Assembly (NCBI RefSeq): GCF_036053395.1
Contig: NZ_CP107942.1
Span: 2,756,501-2,820,500 of the forward strand
DNA from: Actinoplanes sp. NBC_00393
Lineage (GTDB): Bacteria > Actinomycetota > Actinomycetes > Mycobacteriales > Micromonosporaceae
Length of the DNA: 64,000 nt
Direction: 5' to 3'
The position numbers were made by a program, and so were the translations under genes. Positions 1 through 7,825 of this stretch are shown one piece after another; position 1 is the stretch's first letter, and every line of letters begins with the position of its first letter. The notes beneath the pieces were generated by a model. The model saw only the letters and a program-made list of their open reading frames with translations. It searched no databases and had not been told where the DNA came from.

Positions 1-986
1 AGCCCTGTCCGGGCTCCTGCGCGAGGGCCGGGCCGGGTCGAACACCACCGCCGACCACATCACCGTCCTGGACCAGGCACTCACCCAGATCCCCGACGCC
101 CACCGGCACGGCACCCCGGTCCTGCTGCGCAGCGACTCGGCCGGCTCCAGCCACGGCTTCCTCGCCCACATCCGATCGCTGCGCGAGCAGCACCTGGACA
201 TCCGATTCAGCGTCGGCACCGCGATCACCGAACCCGTCCGGCAAGCGATCACCGCGGCCTCCGGCTGGATCCCCGCCATCGACACCGACGGCGACCTGCG
301 TGAACACGCCGAGGTCTGTGAGATCACCGGCCTGTTCGACGCTACCGGCTGGCCGCAGGGCACCCGGTTCCTGGTCCGCCGCGAACGCCCGCACCCCGGC
401 GCCCAGCTGTCGCTGTTCGACACCATCGAAGGCTGGCGGCATCAGGTCGTCGCCACCGACACCCCACCCGGCAACGGCGGCATCCAGTTCCTGGAGGCCC
501 GGCACCGGGCCCACGCCCGCGTCGAAGACCGCATCCGCACCGGCAAGGACACCGGCTTCGGCCGGTTCCCGTCCCGGCACTTCGCGATCAACCAGGCCTG
601 GCTACAACTCGCCCTGACCGGCATCGACCTACTCGCCTGGACCCAAACCCTGCTCCTCGACGGCGACCTCGCCACCGCCGAGCCCAAGAGACTGCGCTAC
701 CGGCTGCTGCACGTCGCCGCCCGGCTCACCCGCACCGCCCGCCGGACCCGCCTCGCCATCGCCGCCGACTGGCCCTGGACCGAGGCCCTGACCAGCGCTT
801 TCAGCCGCCTCGCGGCACTCCCACGACCCGCAGGCTGACCCAGCAACCCACGTCCCACCAGCTTCACGGAGGAACCCGGCCCTGCGCCGGGCCATCAGCA
901 TGCCAGCAACCCGGCAAACCGCATCCGAAGTCACATCAATCGATCAGCAGCTATGGACGATGAGCCAAGTGAAAGACCGAGGCTAA
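1..986 (+). mobile_element. Right end of an IS1380-type insertion sequence (left end outside window)
   Basis: The transposase fragment is followed by about 130 noncoding bases ending in the sequence GTGAAAGACCGAGGCTAA at 969-986, which has the look of the terminal inverted repeat of actinobacterial IS1380 elements. The boundary is my estimate because the matching left repeat and the target duplication lie outside the window. Confidence 0.6.
2..838 (+). CDS. IS1380 family transposase, C-terminal part
   Basis: DDE transposase that would cut and paste its own element. The frame is open from the window edge to TGA at 836-838, giving 278 residues of the C-terminal two thirds of an IS1380 protein (family length about 450). 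Visible marks are LLRSDSAG, which contains one catalytic Asp, and the later conserved stretch around ARVEDRIRTGKDTGFGRFP, which holds the catalytic Glu and the family-typical G-x-FP end. No stop or frameshift is seen in the visible part, so the copy may be intact. The family assignment is by sequence resemblance and is strong. Confidence 0.9.
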   Translation, partial: ALSGLLREGRAGSNTTADHITVLDQALTQIPDAHRHGTPVLLRSDSAGSSHGFLAHIRSLREQHLDIRFSVGTAITEPVRQAITAASGWIPAIDTDGDLREHAEVCEITGLFDATGWPQGTRFLVRRERPHPGAQLSLFDTIEGWRHQVVATDTPPGNGGIQFLEARHRAHARVEDRIRTGKDTGFGRFPSRHFAINQAWLQLALTGIDLLAWTQTLLLDGDLATAEPKRLRYRLLHVAARLTRTARRTRLAIAADWPWTEALTSAFSRLAALPRPAG

Positions 987-1080
987 CCGTCGGCGCCGGA
1001 TTTCCCTCGGATGGGGGAGACGATCGCGTTCAAGATCAGCGGAAAGACGACCTGCGGACGTCTCGCATCCGCACAGCGAC

Positions 1081-1517
1081 TCAGCGCGAGCGTTTCCAGC
1101 GGGCACCTTGCAGTCGATAGGCCAACTGGGCTGCGGCTTGAAGGGGAAGCCATCGGCGCCGGAACCCCAGATTCGACAGCACGACGTTGACGATGCAGAC
1201 GGCCACTACGGTGGAAGCGGCGAGTCCTACCCGCAACGAGAACTGGTACGACAGAAGCAGCACCGCCGCCCCGAGCAGTACATTGCCGGCCAGGAAGAAT
1301 GCAATCCCCGCATTGAAGAATGGGCGTTGGGTCGCGAATACTGATGTCTCGTCACGATCGTCGTCATCCCTTCGATTTCGGATGACATCGGCGTTGAGTG
1401 AGTTCGCCAGGACACCGGACGCGAAAATGTAGAAGAGCGCGGCGAGGATTATGAGGCCCGGAAGTCGTCTTTCGAGGGTGAAAAGGGCCTGTTTCCGGTC
1501 GATGAATCGTCGCTCAT
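1081..1517 (-). pseudogene. Small membrane protein gene with an apparent frameshift
   Basis: A minus-strand frame from 1518 to 1081 encodes two clear hydrophobic segments (around LIILAALFYIFASGVLA and, after an acidic loop RDDDDRDE, two more ending in VVAVCIVNVVLSNLGF) but has no ATG or GTG before residue 85. A good ATG at 1517-1515 starts the sequence MSDDSSTGNRPFSPSKDDFR in the neighbouring frame and hits a stop at about 1452-1450, just where the hydrophobic segment begins. One lost or gained base near 1455-1470 would join them into a roughly 145-residue protein. It could instead be a short 60-residue product from GTG at 1263. Function unknown. Confidence 0.5.
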
Positions 1518-1520
1518 GTC

Positions 1521-2267
1521 ATGTCCCACCGTCACCGCGTCGGGAGTTCGAGAGGCCGGCCAGGCACTCGAGGCGATGGTAGCCGCGGCCGTCAAAGAGG
1601 ACTCTTGCGATACAGAGCACGGCCTCAGAGGCGGCTGGCGGCCCGTTTCTATGCTGGCGGAATCGACATATCACGCCTCCCCGATGACGTCGCCGCCCTC
1701 ATCGGCGCTCTGCGCCCCGGTGAGCAGCTGCCCATCACCCGGGACGGCCTTCCGATTGCGACGATTTCCGGCGTGGGTGGTGCGCTCGACGGTGAGATCG
1801 TCGCGCCCGGTCCTCCGCGGGAAGACACCGCCGAGCCGCGGGCCGGCTACGACGACGTGACCGTTGTTGCGACGGCGATGGCGCTGCCCGATGCGGCGCG
1901 GGCCTCGTTGTCCGAGCAGCTCGGCGCCGGCTACATCGTCGTCGACATGCATTCTGCTCCGGCTACGGCCGACGTGCTGCTGGTGCCGCCGATCAGCCCG
2001 CAGCTGATCGGGCACTTGCGTTCGATGTTTCCTGAGGCCCGCATCGTTGCCGCCGAATTCGAGGACGACGCCCTCGGCATCAGCTATCTCGGGGCGATCC
2101 GCCGCATGCTCGACGCCGGCGCCGAGACGTACCTGGCCTCGTCCGCCATCGAGCAGCTGGCCAGGCAACTCGATCGGGTCATCACCGAGCGCCACCGGCT
2201 CGCCGACGGGATCGACTCTCCACTCGAGATCGAGCGCCAGGCACGGGTTGAAGATCAGCCTGAATGA
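1521..2267 (+). CDS. Hypothetical protein with an antitoxin-like N-terminal motif
   Basis: I do not recognise the full protein. The first 40 residues from ATG 1521 are Arg/Gly rich and look like read-through of noncoding sequence, so the true start may be a rare codon such as TTG at 1605. From there ISRLPDDVAALIGAL and GEQLPITRDGLPIATISG resemble the Phd/YefM antitoxin core (repeat of GE-x-hydrophobic-x-ITR-x-G-x-PIA). The rest, rich in Ala/Leu helices and ending RQLDRVITERHRLADG, has no family I know. No toxin-like gene is adjacent. Its 3' end overlaps the convergent kinase gene by 86 bases. Confidence 0.5.
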   Translation: MSHRHRVGSSRGRPGTRGDGSRGRQRGLLRYRARPQRRLAARFYAGGIDISRLPDDVAALIGALRPGEQLPITRDGLPIATISGVGGALDGEIVAPGPPREDTAEPRAGYDDVTVVATAMALPDAARASLSEQLGAGYIVVDMHSAPATADVLLVPPISPQLIGHLRSMFPEARIVAAEFEDDALGISYLGAIRRMLDAGAETYLASSAIEQLARQLDRVITERHRLADGIDSPLEIERQARVEDQPE

Positions 2268-3228
2268 TGAGGGCGCGAGTCAGCTGCCTCAACGCCGACG
2301 GTCCCCAGCCGGTCGGGTCGTCGCCGGGTGGCACCATCGCCAGGGCCTGCCAGAGCAGGAGGATGTCCAGCCAGCGTGCCTCGGCCTCGGTCAGCGGGCG
2401 CACGGACTGATAACCGGCGACGAATTCGGCGCGTACGTCGGCCGGCACCGGTCCCCAGTTGTGGTAGCGGGTGCCGAGCAGGATCGCCGCGCGGGCCAGC
2501 TCGACCAGCGGGTGATCATGCTGGGTCTCCTCGAAGTCGAGGACGGCGGCGACCTTGCCGTCGGCGACCAGGATGTTGGCGGAGCGGAAGTCGAAATGGA
2601 CGAGCTGACGCGCGAGCCGGTCGGGCGGCGCCCCGGCGACCAGGTCGCGCAGCGTGTCCCGGGCTGCCGCGGGCAGATGGCCGGCGCGGGAGCCGAGCCA
2701 AGCGGTGACCCGGGCGGTCAACGGTTCGGACGAGCCGGCGAGCGCGGGAAGCTGATCGGCGTGCGGGTAGGCGGCCAGGGCGCTCTGCAGTTCGGCGAGG
2801 AGGGCTCCGGACGCCCGTACCTGATCAAGGTCTGCGGTGTTGAGAAGCTCGCCCATGATCTCGCGCTGCAGGCCCATCGAGACACGGCCGGCCTCGACCT
2901 GAAGCCGGCCGCCCCGTGCCGGAACCGGCGCTGACACCGGCAGCCCCCGATCGTGCAGCCAGCCGGTGAGACGCGCGGTCTGCGCCAGACGCGGGAAACG
3001 CTCGGGCACGACCGACCATTTCGCGATCAGCCGGCCGGACGGCGTGCCGACCCAGGCCAGCGCGTTGCCGTCGCTCATCACGATTCGCTCGCAGGTCTCG
3101 ACGCGAACACCCCAGTGCTCGTCCAGCATCGCGGCAACCCAGCGGCCGGCCGACTTCTCATCGCTGAAGCCGAATCGTTCGTCGAGCGCCTGGCGAGGGT
3201 CGTGCGGCTCCCACAGCATCTCCAACAC
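2182..3228 (-). CDS. APH-fold phosphotransferase family protein
   Basis: Protein of 348 residues with the aminoglycoside phosphotransferase/choline kinase fold, which transfers phosphate from ATP to a small molecule. The catalytic loop is seen as LVHFDFRSANILV (HxDxxxxN, with F in place of the usual G) followed by the metal-binding VLDFEE. The N-terminal lobe has a KW-containing strand after an ATP-site-like loop. The substrate cannot be told; most genomic members of this size are not resistance enzymes. GTG at 3228 was chosen because GGGA lies seven bases upstream; ATG at 3219 is the alternative. The Arg-rich last 16 residues lie in the overlap with the convergent gene. Confidence 0.75.
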   Translation of the reverse strand: MLEMLWEPHDPRQALDERFGFSDEKSAGRWVAAMLDEHWGVRVETCERIVMSDGNALAWVGTPSGRLIAKWSVVPERFPRLAQTARLTGWLHDRGLPVSAPVPARGGRLQVEAGRVSMGLQREIMGELLNTADLDQVRASGALLAELQSALAAYPHADQLPALAGSSEPLTARVTAWLGSRAGHLPAAARDTLRDLVAGAPPDRLARQLVHFDFRSANILVADGKVAAVLDFEETQHDHPLVELARAAILLGTRYHNWGPVPADVRAEFVAGYQSVRPLTEAEARWLDILLLWQALAMVPPGDDPTGWGPSALRQLTRALIIQADLQPVPGARSRVESRSRRRAGGAR

Positions 3229-3278
3229 CGGCGCATCCCATCACAGGATCGCGCGGTCCGCGTACCGAATAGATGGTC

Positions 3279-3300
3279 TACAATCCCGGGAGCGCTCCCA
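3279..3300 (+). promoter_or_regulatory. Promoter -10 and CebR-like operator of the cellulase gene
   Basis: TACAAT at 3279-3284 looks like a -10 element and is followed at once by the palindrome CGGGAGCGCTCCCA at 3287-3300. This differs by one base from TGGGAGCGCTCCCA, the well-known operator of the LacI-type cello-oligosaccharide repressor CebR in actinomycetes. It sits where transcription would begin, 104 bases before the cellulase ATG, so repression relieved by cellobiose is the likely control. No cebR gene is in the window. Confidence 0.75.
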
Positions 3301-3403
3301 CGGTGACCCCGCACCGGGAGCCGGCGCCCTCCACGCTCGATCGACGCGGTCTGCGAGCCCGAGCTAGGCCGGTTCCAGCGCTCGAGACCGAGAGGGAACA
3401 GAC

Positions 3404-5035
3404 ATGGGTACGAGAGTACGGAAGGTCGGGCTCGCATTACTTGCCGCCACCCTGACCTTCGCTGGGACCGTGTACGGCGTGACGAGATCGGCCTCGGCCG
3501 ATGTCGTCGCCCAGCTCAACGGGCCTCAGCTGGTAGCTGACATGGGCGCCGGCTGGAACCTGGGCAACACACTCGAGGCCAACATCAACGGCATCCCCAG
3601 TGAGACGGCCTGGGGGAACCCGACGGTGACGCAGGCCTTCATCGACCGGGTACGGGCCTCGGGTTTCAAGACGATCCGCATCCCGGTCTCCTACCTGGGA
3701 CACATCGGAGCCGGCCCCAGCTACACCGTCAACGCGGCGTGGCTGAACCGGATCCAGGAGGTCGTCGACTACGCCCACAGCCGTGGCCTGTACGTGCTGA
3801 TCAACATGCACGGCGACGGCTACAAGAGCGTCTCCGGCTCCTGGCTGATCTGCGACGCGGCCGACCAGACCACGATCCGCGACAAGTACCAGAAGGTCTG
3901 GCAGCAGGTGGCCACTCGGTTCCAGAGCTACAACGACCACCTGATCTTCGAGTCGATGAACGAGAACTTCGACGGTCAGTACGGCAACCCGACCCAGCCG
4001 TGCTACTCCAACATCAACGCCTACAACCAGATCTTCGTGGACACCGTGCGCCGCACCGGCGGCACCAACGCCTCCCGATGGCTGCTGGTGCCCGGCTGGA
4101 ACACGAACATCGACCACACCGTGGGCAGCGGCTTCGTGATCCCGACCGACCAGTACCGGTCGTCGACCATCCCCGCCGGTGAGCAGCGACTGATGATCTC
4201 GGTGCACTACTACGACCCGTGGGACTTCGCCGGTCAGGAGGACGGCAACATCACGCAGTGGGGCGCCGGCGCGACCAACCCGGCGAAGAAGTCGGTCTGG
4301 GGCCAGGAAGACTTCATGGACGGCCAGATGAAGAAGATGCGCGACACCTTCGTCGCGCGCGGCTACCCGTTCTTCGTCGGTGAGTACGGCTCGATCGACA
4401 AGACGACGTACGACTCGTCCAACAACCGGTACCGCGTGGACTACGCGCGCACCCTGGTGGCCACCGCCAAGAAGTACGGTGGAGCCACCGCCTACTGGGA
4501 CAACGGCTGGAACGGGCAGCACGGCTTCGGCCTGTTCAACCGCAGCTCCGCCACGGTCACCCAGCAGGGCATCATCGACGCCATCATGAGCGGCGTCGGC
4601 GGCAGCCAGCCGTCCAGCCCGCCGCCGTCGTCACCGTCCGCCTCGCCGTCGCCGTCGCCGTCGCCGTCCCAGTCGCCGTCCGCCTCGCCCAGTGTGTCGC
4701 CGTCGACCAGCCCCGGCGGCACCGGCGCCTGCCGGGTCAGCAGCGCGGTCAACGCGTGGAACACCGGGCTGACCAACAGCATCACCATCACCAACACCGG
4801 CACCACCGCGATCAACGGCTGGAGCCTGGCGTTCACCCTGGCCGCCGGGCAGAGCATCGTCTCTGGTTGGAGCGCCAGCTACTCGCCGTCCAGCGGCACG
4901 GTGACCGCTACCAACGCCAGTTACAACGGCAGCCTCGCGCCGGGAGGCTCGGCAACCATCGGTTACCAGGCCAACCACACCGGCAATGCGGCCGCACCGA
5001 CCGGCTTCAAACTCAACGGCGCCACCTGCAGTTGA
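3404..5035 (+). CDS. Secreted endoglucanase, GH5 catalytic domain plus CBM2
   Basis: Cellulase of 543 residues acting on beta-1,4-glucan outside the cell. It has a signal peptide (MGTRVRKVGLALLAATLTF, cleavage about residue 32 after ASA), a GH5 barrel of about residues 38-395 with the entry motif GAGWNLGNTLEA, the acid/base Glu in FESMNENF and the nucleophile Glu in FFVGEYGS, then a Ser/Pro linker (about 400-437) and a family 2 cellulose-binding module of about 100 residues. The CBM2 has its two end cysteines and the exposed tryptophans in NAWNTG, INGWSL and VSGWSA. RBS GAGAGGGA lies just before ATG 3404. A CebR-like operator upstream fits induction by cellulose breakdown products. Confidence 0.95.
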   Translation: MGTRVRKVGLALLAATLTFAGTVYGVTRSASADVVAQLNGPQLVADMGAGWNLGNTLEANINGIPSETAWGNPTVTQAFIDRVRASGFKTIRIPVSYLGHIGAGPSYTVNAAWLNRIQEVVDYAHSRGLYVLINMHGDGYKSVSGSWLICDAADQTTIRDKYQKVWQQVATRFQSYNDHLIFESMNENFDGQYGNPTQPCYSNINAYNQIFVDTVRRTGGTNASRWLLVPGWNTNIDHTVGSGFVIPTDQYRSSTIPAGEQRLMISVHYYDPWDFAGQEDGNITQWGAGATNPAKKSVWGQEDFMDGQMKKMRDTFVARGYPFFVGEYGSIDKTTYDSSNNRYRVDYARTLVATAKKYGGATAYWDNGWNGQHGFGLFNRSSATVTQQGIIDAIMSGVGGSQPSSPPPSSPSASPSPSPSPSQSPSASPSVSPSTSPGGTGACRVSSAVNAWNTGLTNSITITNTGTTAINGWSLAFTLAAGQSIVSGWSASYSPSSGTVTATNASYNGSLAPGGSATIGYQANHTGNAAAPTGFKLNGATCS

Positions 5036-5044
5036 TCACCACCA

Positions 5045-5080
5045 CGAAGGGCCGGACCGCTTCAGCGGCCCGGCCCTTCG
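5045..5080. terminator. Bidirectional hairpin terminator
   Basis: CGAAGGGCCGG and CCGGCCCTTCG form a perfect 11-base stem around a 14-base loop, ten bases after the cellulase stop. It overlaps the last codons of the convergent SnoaL-like gene, so it may end transcription from both sides. There is no T-run, as is common in high-G+C actinomycetes. Confidence 0.75.
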
Positions 5081-5475
5081 CCCGGGTTGTCGAACTCCCA
5101 GTACGCCCGAAGCGCCGCAATCCTTCCCGCGCCGTCACTGCGGTAGGTGAAGACACCACACACCTGGACGGAACGTCCTCCCGGCATGGCGATGTGGATG
5201 CTGCCGACGTCGGCGACCTCGTCGCCGCACAGGTAGGACCGCTCGATCTCGAAGCGCATCCGGTCGACCGACCCGATCACGGTGTCGTAGAACCGGGCGA
5301 TGGCCGCGGCGCCCCGATGCCCGCGCCCGTCCGGGCAGAGCGGGGACGGGCCGACCGGGTCCTCCACCACCGCATCGTCGGTGAAGAGGCCGAGCCAGGC
5401 CTCACGGTCCTTCGCGCCGGCCGCTGCCTGCGACCGCCGTGCCAGCTCACGGATGGTCGACACTGCTGACGTCAT
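5062..5475 (-). CDS. SnoaL/NTF2-like protein
   Basis: Protein of 137 residues of the NTF2-like superfamily (cone-shaped fold that includes SnoaL cyclases, ketosteroid isomerases and many binding proteins). Family features seen are the N-terminal helix ending AWLGLFTDDAVVEDPVG, the HRGAAAIARFYDTVIG helix and the closing strand ALRAYWEFD. The residues facing the pocket do not allow a substrate to be named. It stands alone between the cellulase and RidA genes, with its 3' end inside the shared terminator hairpin. Confidence 0.75.
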   Translation of the reverse strand: MTSAVSTIRELARRSQAAAGAKDREAWLGLFTDDAVVEDPVGPSPLCPDGRGHRGAAAIARFYDTVIGSVDRMRFEIERSYLCGDEVADVGSIHIAMPGGRSVQVCGVFTYRSDGAGRIAALRAYWEFDNPGEGPGR

Positions 5476-5554
5476 CGCGCGTCCTCCCGCCGAGCCTCCA
5501 CGACGCCACGAGAATAGAACACGTTTCAGTTTGTCGACAACGCCTGCCCCTCTT

Positions 5555-5932
5555 TCAGGCGGTGGAGGCGGTCATGCGAACGGACACGAGAAGGCCGGGT
5601 AGTTCGACGCCGAGCTTGGCGACGTAGCGCGTGGGCGGCTCGGTGGGGAACCAGGTCGCGTACTCCTCGTTCATTCCTGCGAAATCTTCCGGCCTGGCCA
5701 GGAGCACGCCGACCTCGACGATGGCCTCCCACGTCGCGCCCGCGGCCCGCAGGACGGCGCGGCAGTTGGCGAGGGCCTGGCGTGTCTGGTCCTGGATCGT
5801 CGGTCCGGCCAGGGCGCCGGTGGTCACGTCGATGCCGGGCTGGCCCGAGACGTGGACCAGGCCGCCGGCCTTCACCCCCTGGCTGTACAACGGGGAGCTG
5901 GGCGCGTCCGCTGTGCTGACTATTTCTCGCAT
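5555..5932 (-). CDS. RidA/YjgF family enamine/imine deaminase
   Basis: RidA proteins hydrolyse reactive enamine/imine intermediates such as 2-aminoacrylate formed by PLP enzymes, protecting cell metabolism. The 125 residues match the usual length. Family marks are SPLYSQGVKAGGLVHVSGQ near the N terminus, the central QALANCRAVLRAAG, and PPTRYVAKLGV with the conserved Arg that binds the carboxylate. ATG 5932 directly follows GAGGGG. The start overlaps the end of the upstream membrane protein gene by 13 bases, so the two are probably cotranscribed, although no functional link is evident. Confidence 0.85.
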   Translation of the reverse strand: MREIVSTADAPSSPLYSQGVKAGGLVHVSGQPGIDVTTGALAGPTIQDQTRQALANCRAVLRAAGATWEAIVEVGVLLARPEDFAGMNEEYATWFPTEPPTRYVAKLGVELPGLLVSVRMTASTA

Positions 5933-6975
5933 CCCCTCAAGCTAACGGCGCTCAGGCCACGGTGGACGTCACCGACCTGCGGGCACGGGGGCCGGGTCAA
6001 CGCGAAGTACGACGCGGAGGCCACCAGCAGCCCGGCACCCCACAGCGTGTAGCCGCCCATCTCCGCCAGCAGCGGCAGGAACGGGCCGCCGAACTCGCCG
6101 CGGATCCAGGCGGTCATCCCGGCGATGCCGAAGTACGCGGTCAGGCTCGCCCCGACGAACAGCCCGGTGCCGAGCACCAGCCACCGCGGCACCGTCCGGC
6201 CGCGCAGCGGGCCCGACCAGGCCGACCAGATCCGGCCCCAACGGTGCGCCAGGGCCAGGGGCAGCACGGTGCCGGCCAAACTCATCAACAGTACGAAGAC
6301 GAGCATCGCGGTCGACGAGATGCCGCTCGCCCGGGTCGCCGCGGACGGCCAACCCCCGGCGATCGTGTCGCTGAGCCACACGCTCATCCGTGCGACGAAC
6401 CCGGCCACGGCGAGGTAGGCGCCGGCGAAGGCCCAGCCGGGCGCCCGCTCCGCCCGGCTCTCCGGTGATCTGCCGTGGACCCGGCCGCAGGACTCGCAAG
6501 GATGCGCGGCCCGCCGGCGCTCGTCCGCGGCGATGATCAGGCACAGGACGCCACCGGCGGCGCCGCTGCCGGTCGCCAGCAGGCTGGTCATGGTGCCGGA
6601 ATGGACGCCTTCGAACAGTAGCGACACCAGCATCACCGGGAACAGGAACGAGTACACACACAGGGCGGTGCCCGCGACGGCGTTGAAGGCGGCGAGTGCG
6701 TAGCGGCCGGTGTCGCTCACCTCGCGGCGGGCGGCAGCCGCGGCGCACAGGCATCCGGTGGCCGCCAGAACACCGAGGACCACCGGAACCCATCCGCCGG
6801 GGAAGTAGGACTCCCGGCCGTTCAGGAATCGCGGTCCACCGCCGATCGCCCATGCCACGTGGATCACGGTGTATGCGATCAGCAAAACCGCCGCGACGAC
6901 GTGGATCCGTCTCTGCTGCTGCAGCTTGGCAGCGGCCTTCCCCGCAAGCCGGCCGATTCTGTTCATGCTGCTCAC
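5920..6975 (-). CDS. Polytopic membrane protein of unknown function
   Basis: 351 residues with about eight to nine predicted membrane segments, starting with VVAAVLLIAYTVIHVAWAI. After the fifth segment is a cytoplasmic-type loop with CESCGRVHG, a C-x2-C...H pair that may bind metal, then further segments. The C-terminal tail contains RPPCPQ. I do not recognise a family. The gene sits just downstream of a perfect 20-base palindrome and runs into ridA. A neighbour on the far side also carries Cys-rich motifs. Confidence 0.65.
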   Translation of the reverse strand: MSSMNRIGRLAGKAAAKLQQQRRIHVVAAVLLIAYTVIHVAWAIGGGPRFLNGRESYFPGGWVPVVLGVLAATGCLCAAAAARREVSDTGRYALAAFNAVAGTALCVYSFLFPVMLVSLLFEGVHSGTMTSLLATGSGAAGGVLCLIIAADERRRAAHPCESCGRVHGRSPESRAERAPGWAFAGAYLAVAGFVARMSVWLSDTIAGGWPSAATRASGISSTAMLVFVLLMSLAGTVLPLALAHRWGRIWSAWSGPLRGRTVPRWLVLGTGLFVGASLTAYFGIAGMTAWIRGEFGGPFLPLLAEMGGYTLWGAGLLVASASYFALTRPPCPQVGDVHRGLSAVSLRGCEK

Positions 6976-6999
6976 GGTAGGAATGAGCGCGCCGGTCCG

Positions 7000-7019
7000 G
7001 CTCCCTCCGGGGAGGGAGC
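7000..7019. promoter_or_regulatory. Perfect 20-base palindrome upstream of membrane protein gene
   Basis: GCTCCCTCCGGGGAGGGAGC reads the same on both strands. It lies 25 bases before the ATG at 6975 and 67 bases after the stop of the gene at 7087, both on the minus strand. The site may be an operator in the 5' region of the membrane gene or a terminator hairpin of the gene before it. Either reading is an inference. Confidence 0.55.
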
Positions 7020-7086
7020 GTCCTCCCGCTCGATAGTGGGTTCACGGTATGGACCCCGACCGGCCGGCGGACCTTCCGAGGGGCGG

Positions 7087-7692
7087 TCAGGGGAGGCTGT
7101 CGCCGGGACGCCGGATGCCGAAGTTGCGGGAGATCGCGTCGGTCACCAGCGACGACATCATCTTCGCGTCGCCTCCGGTGGCGCTCCACAGCAGGGCCGC
7201 CACCGGACCGTCGATCCGCACCGTCACCGCAGGCAGGGTTCGCGCCTCGACCAATCGCGCCGGCAGGGGATCAGCGGGTACCGGCGCGGGCACTGCGGCG
7301 ACTGGCGGCGGTGCGGCTGCCCAGGTGCCGCTCGACGGCGTGTGGCACGGCAGGCAGGCACCGGTGGCGCCGGTGAGCACGTACCGGGTCACTGCCGCCC
7401 GGTGCACCGGCTGCCACTGGCGGCCGCCGCATCCGGAACAGGACACACCCGAAAGGTAGGCCGCAGCGGCAGCGTGGGCATCCGCTGCCTCGCGGGCTTC
7501 CTCGGCCCGCTGCAGGTCGCCGGCGAACGCGAGCCACCGCGGCTGCGCGCCGGCCGGAACGCACGCCCAATAGCGTTGCGCCCGCGCGTAAGCGTCTGCA
7601 GTCGCGCCGGGGTGCCGCCGCAACGACAGGGCGAGCAGCACACGTCCGTCCGGGCCGATCGTCAGCGCGAAGCGGTCCGCCTGTTCAGTCAC
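7087..7692 (-). CDS. Conserved-looking hypothetical protein with two Cys pairs
   Basis: 201 residues from GTG at 7692. The longer open frame reaching 8100 is rejected because it lies antisense to the kinase gene and its composition is not protein-like. Residues about 75-125 hold SCSGCGG and ACLPCH, separated by about 25 residues, which suggests a zinc ribbon. The start region is ALTIGPDGRVLLALSLRRHP and the C terminus KMMSSLVTDAISRNFGIRRP. I do not know the family. It is divergent from the two-component genes with 133 bases between starts, so a shared control region is possible. Confidence 0.55.
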   Translation of the reverse strand: MTEQADRFALTIGPDGRVLLALSLRRHPGATADAYARAQRYWACVPAGAQPRWLAFAGDLQRAEEAREAADAHAAAAAYLSGVSCSGCGGRQWQPVHRAAVTRYVLTGATGACLPCHTPSSGTWAAAPPPVAAVPAPVPADPLPARLVEARTLPAVTVRIDGPVAALLWSATGGDAKMMSSLVTDAISRNFGIRRPGDSLP

Positions 7693-7825
7693 GGCCCGAC
7701 CATCGGCACCGCGACGCGCGGGACAAGCAAAATCTGCGCACGAAATCCCGGTGCGCGCTTCGGCCGTACGCTGATTTGTCTTTCGGCAGTGTCGGGCGGC
7801 AGCCGCAGCCCGTACCGTCGCCTCG

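Noticed and set aside
1521..2267. Type II toxin-antitoxin pair
   Set aside because: The Phd-like motif is present, but there is no small toxin gene next to it and the protein is much longer than an antitoxin.
4615..4715. CCGTCG triplet-like repeats in the cellulase gene
   Set aside because: They encode the Ser/Pro linker between catalytic domain and CBM2; ordinary for secreted glycosidases.
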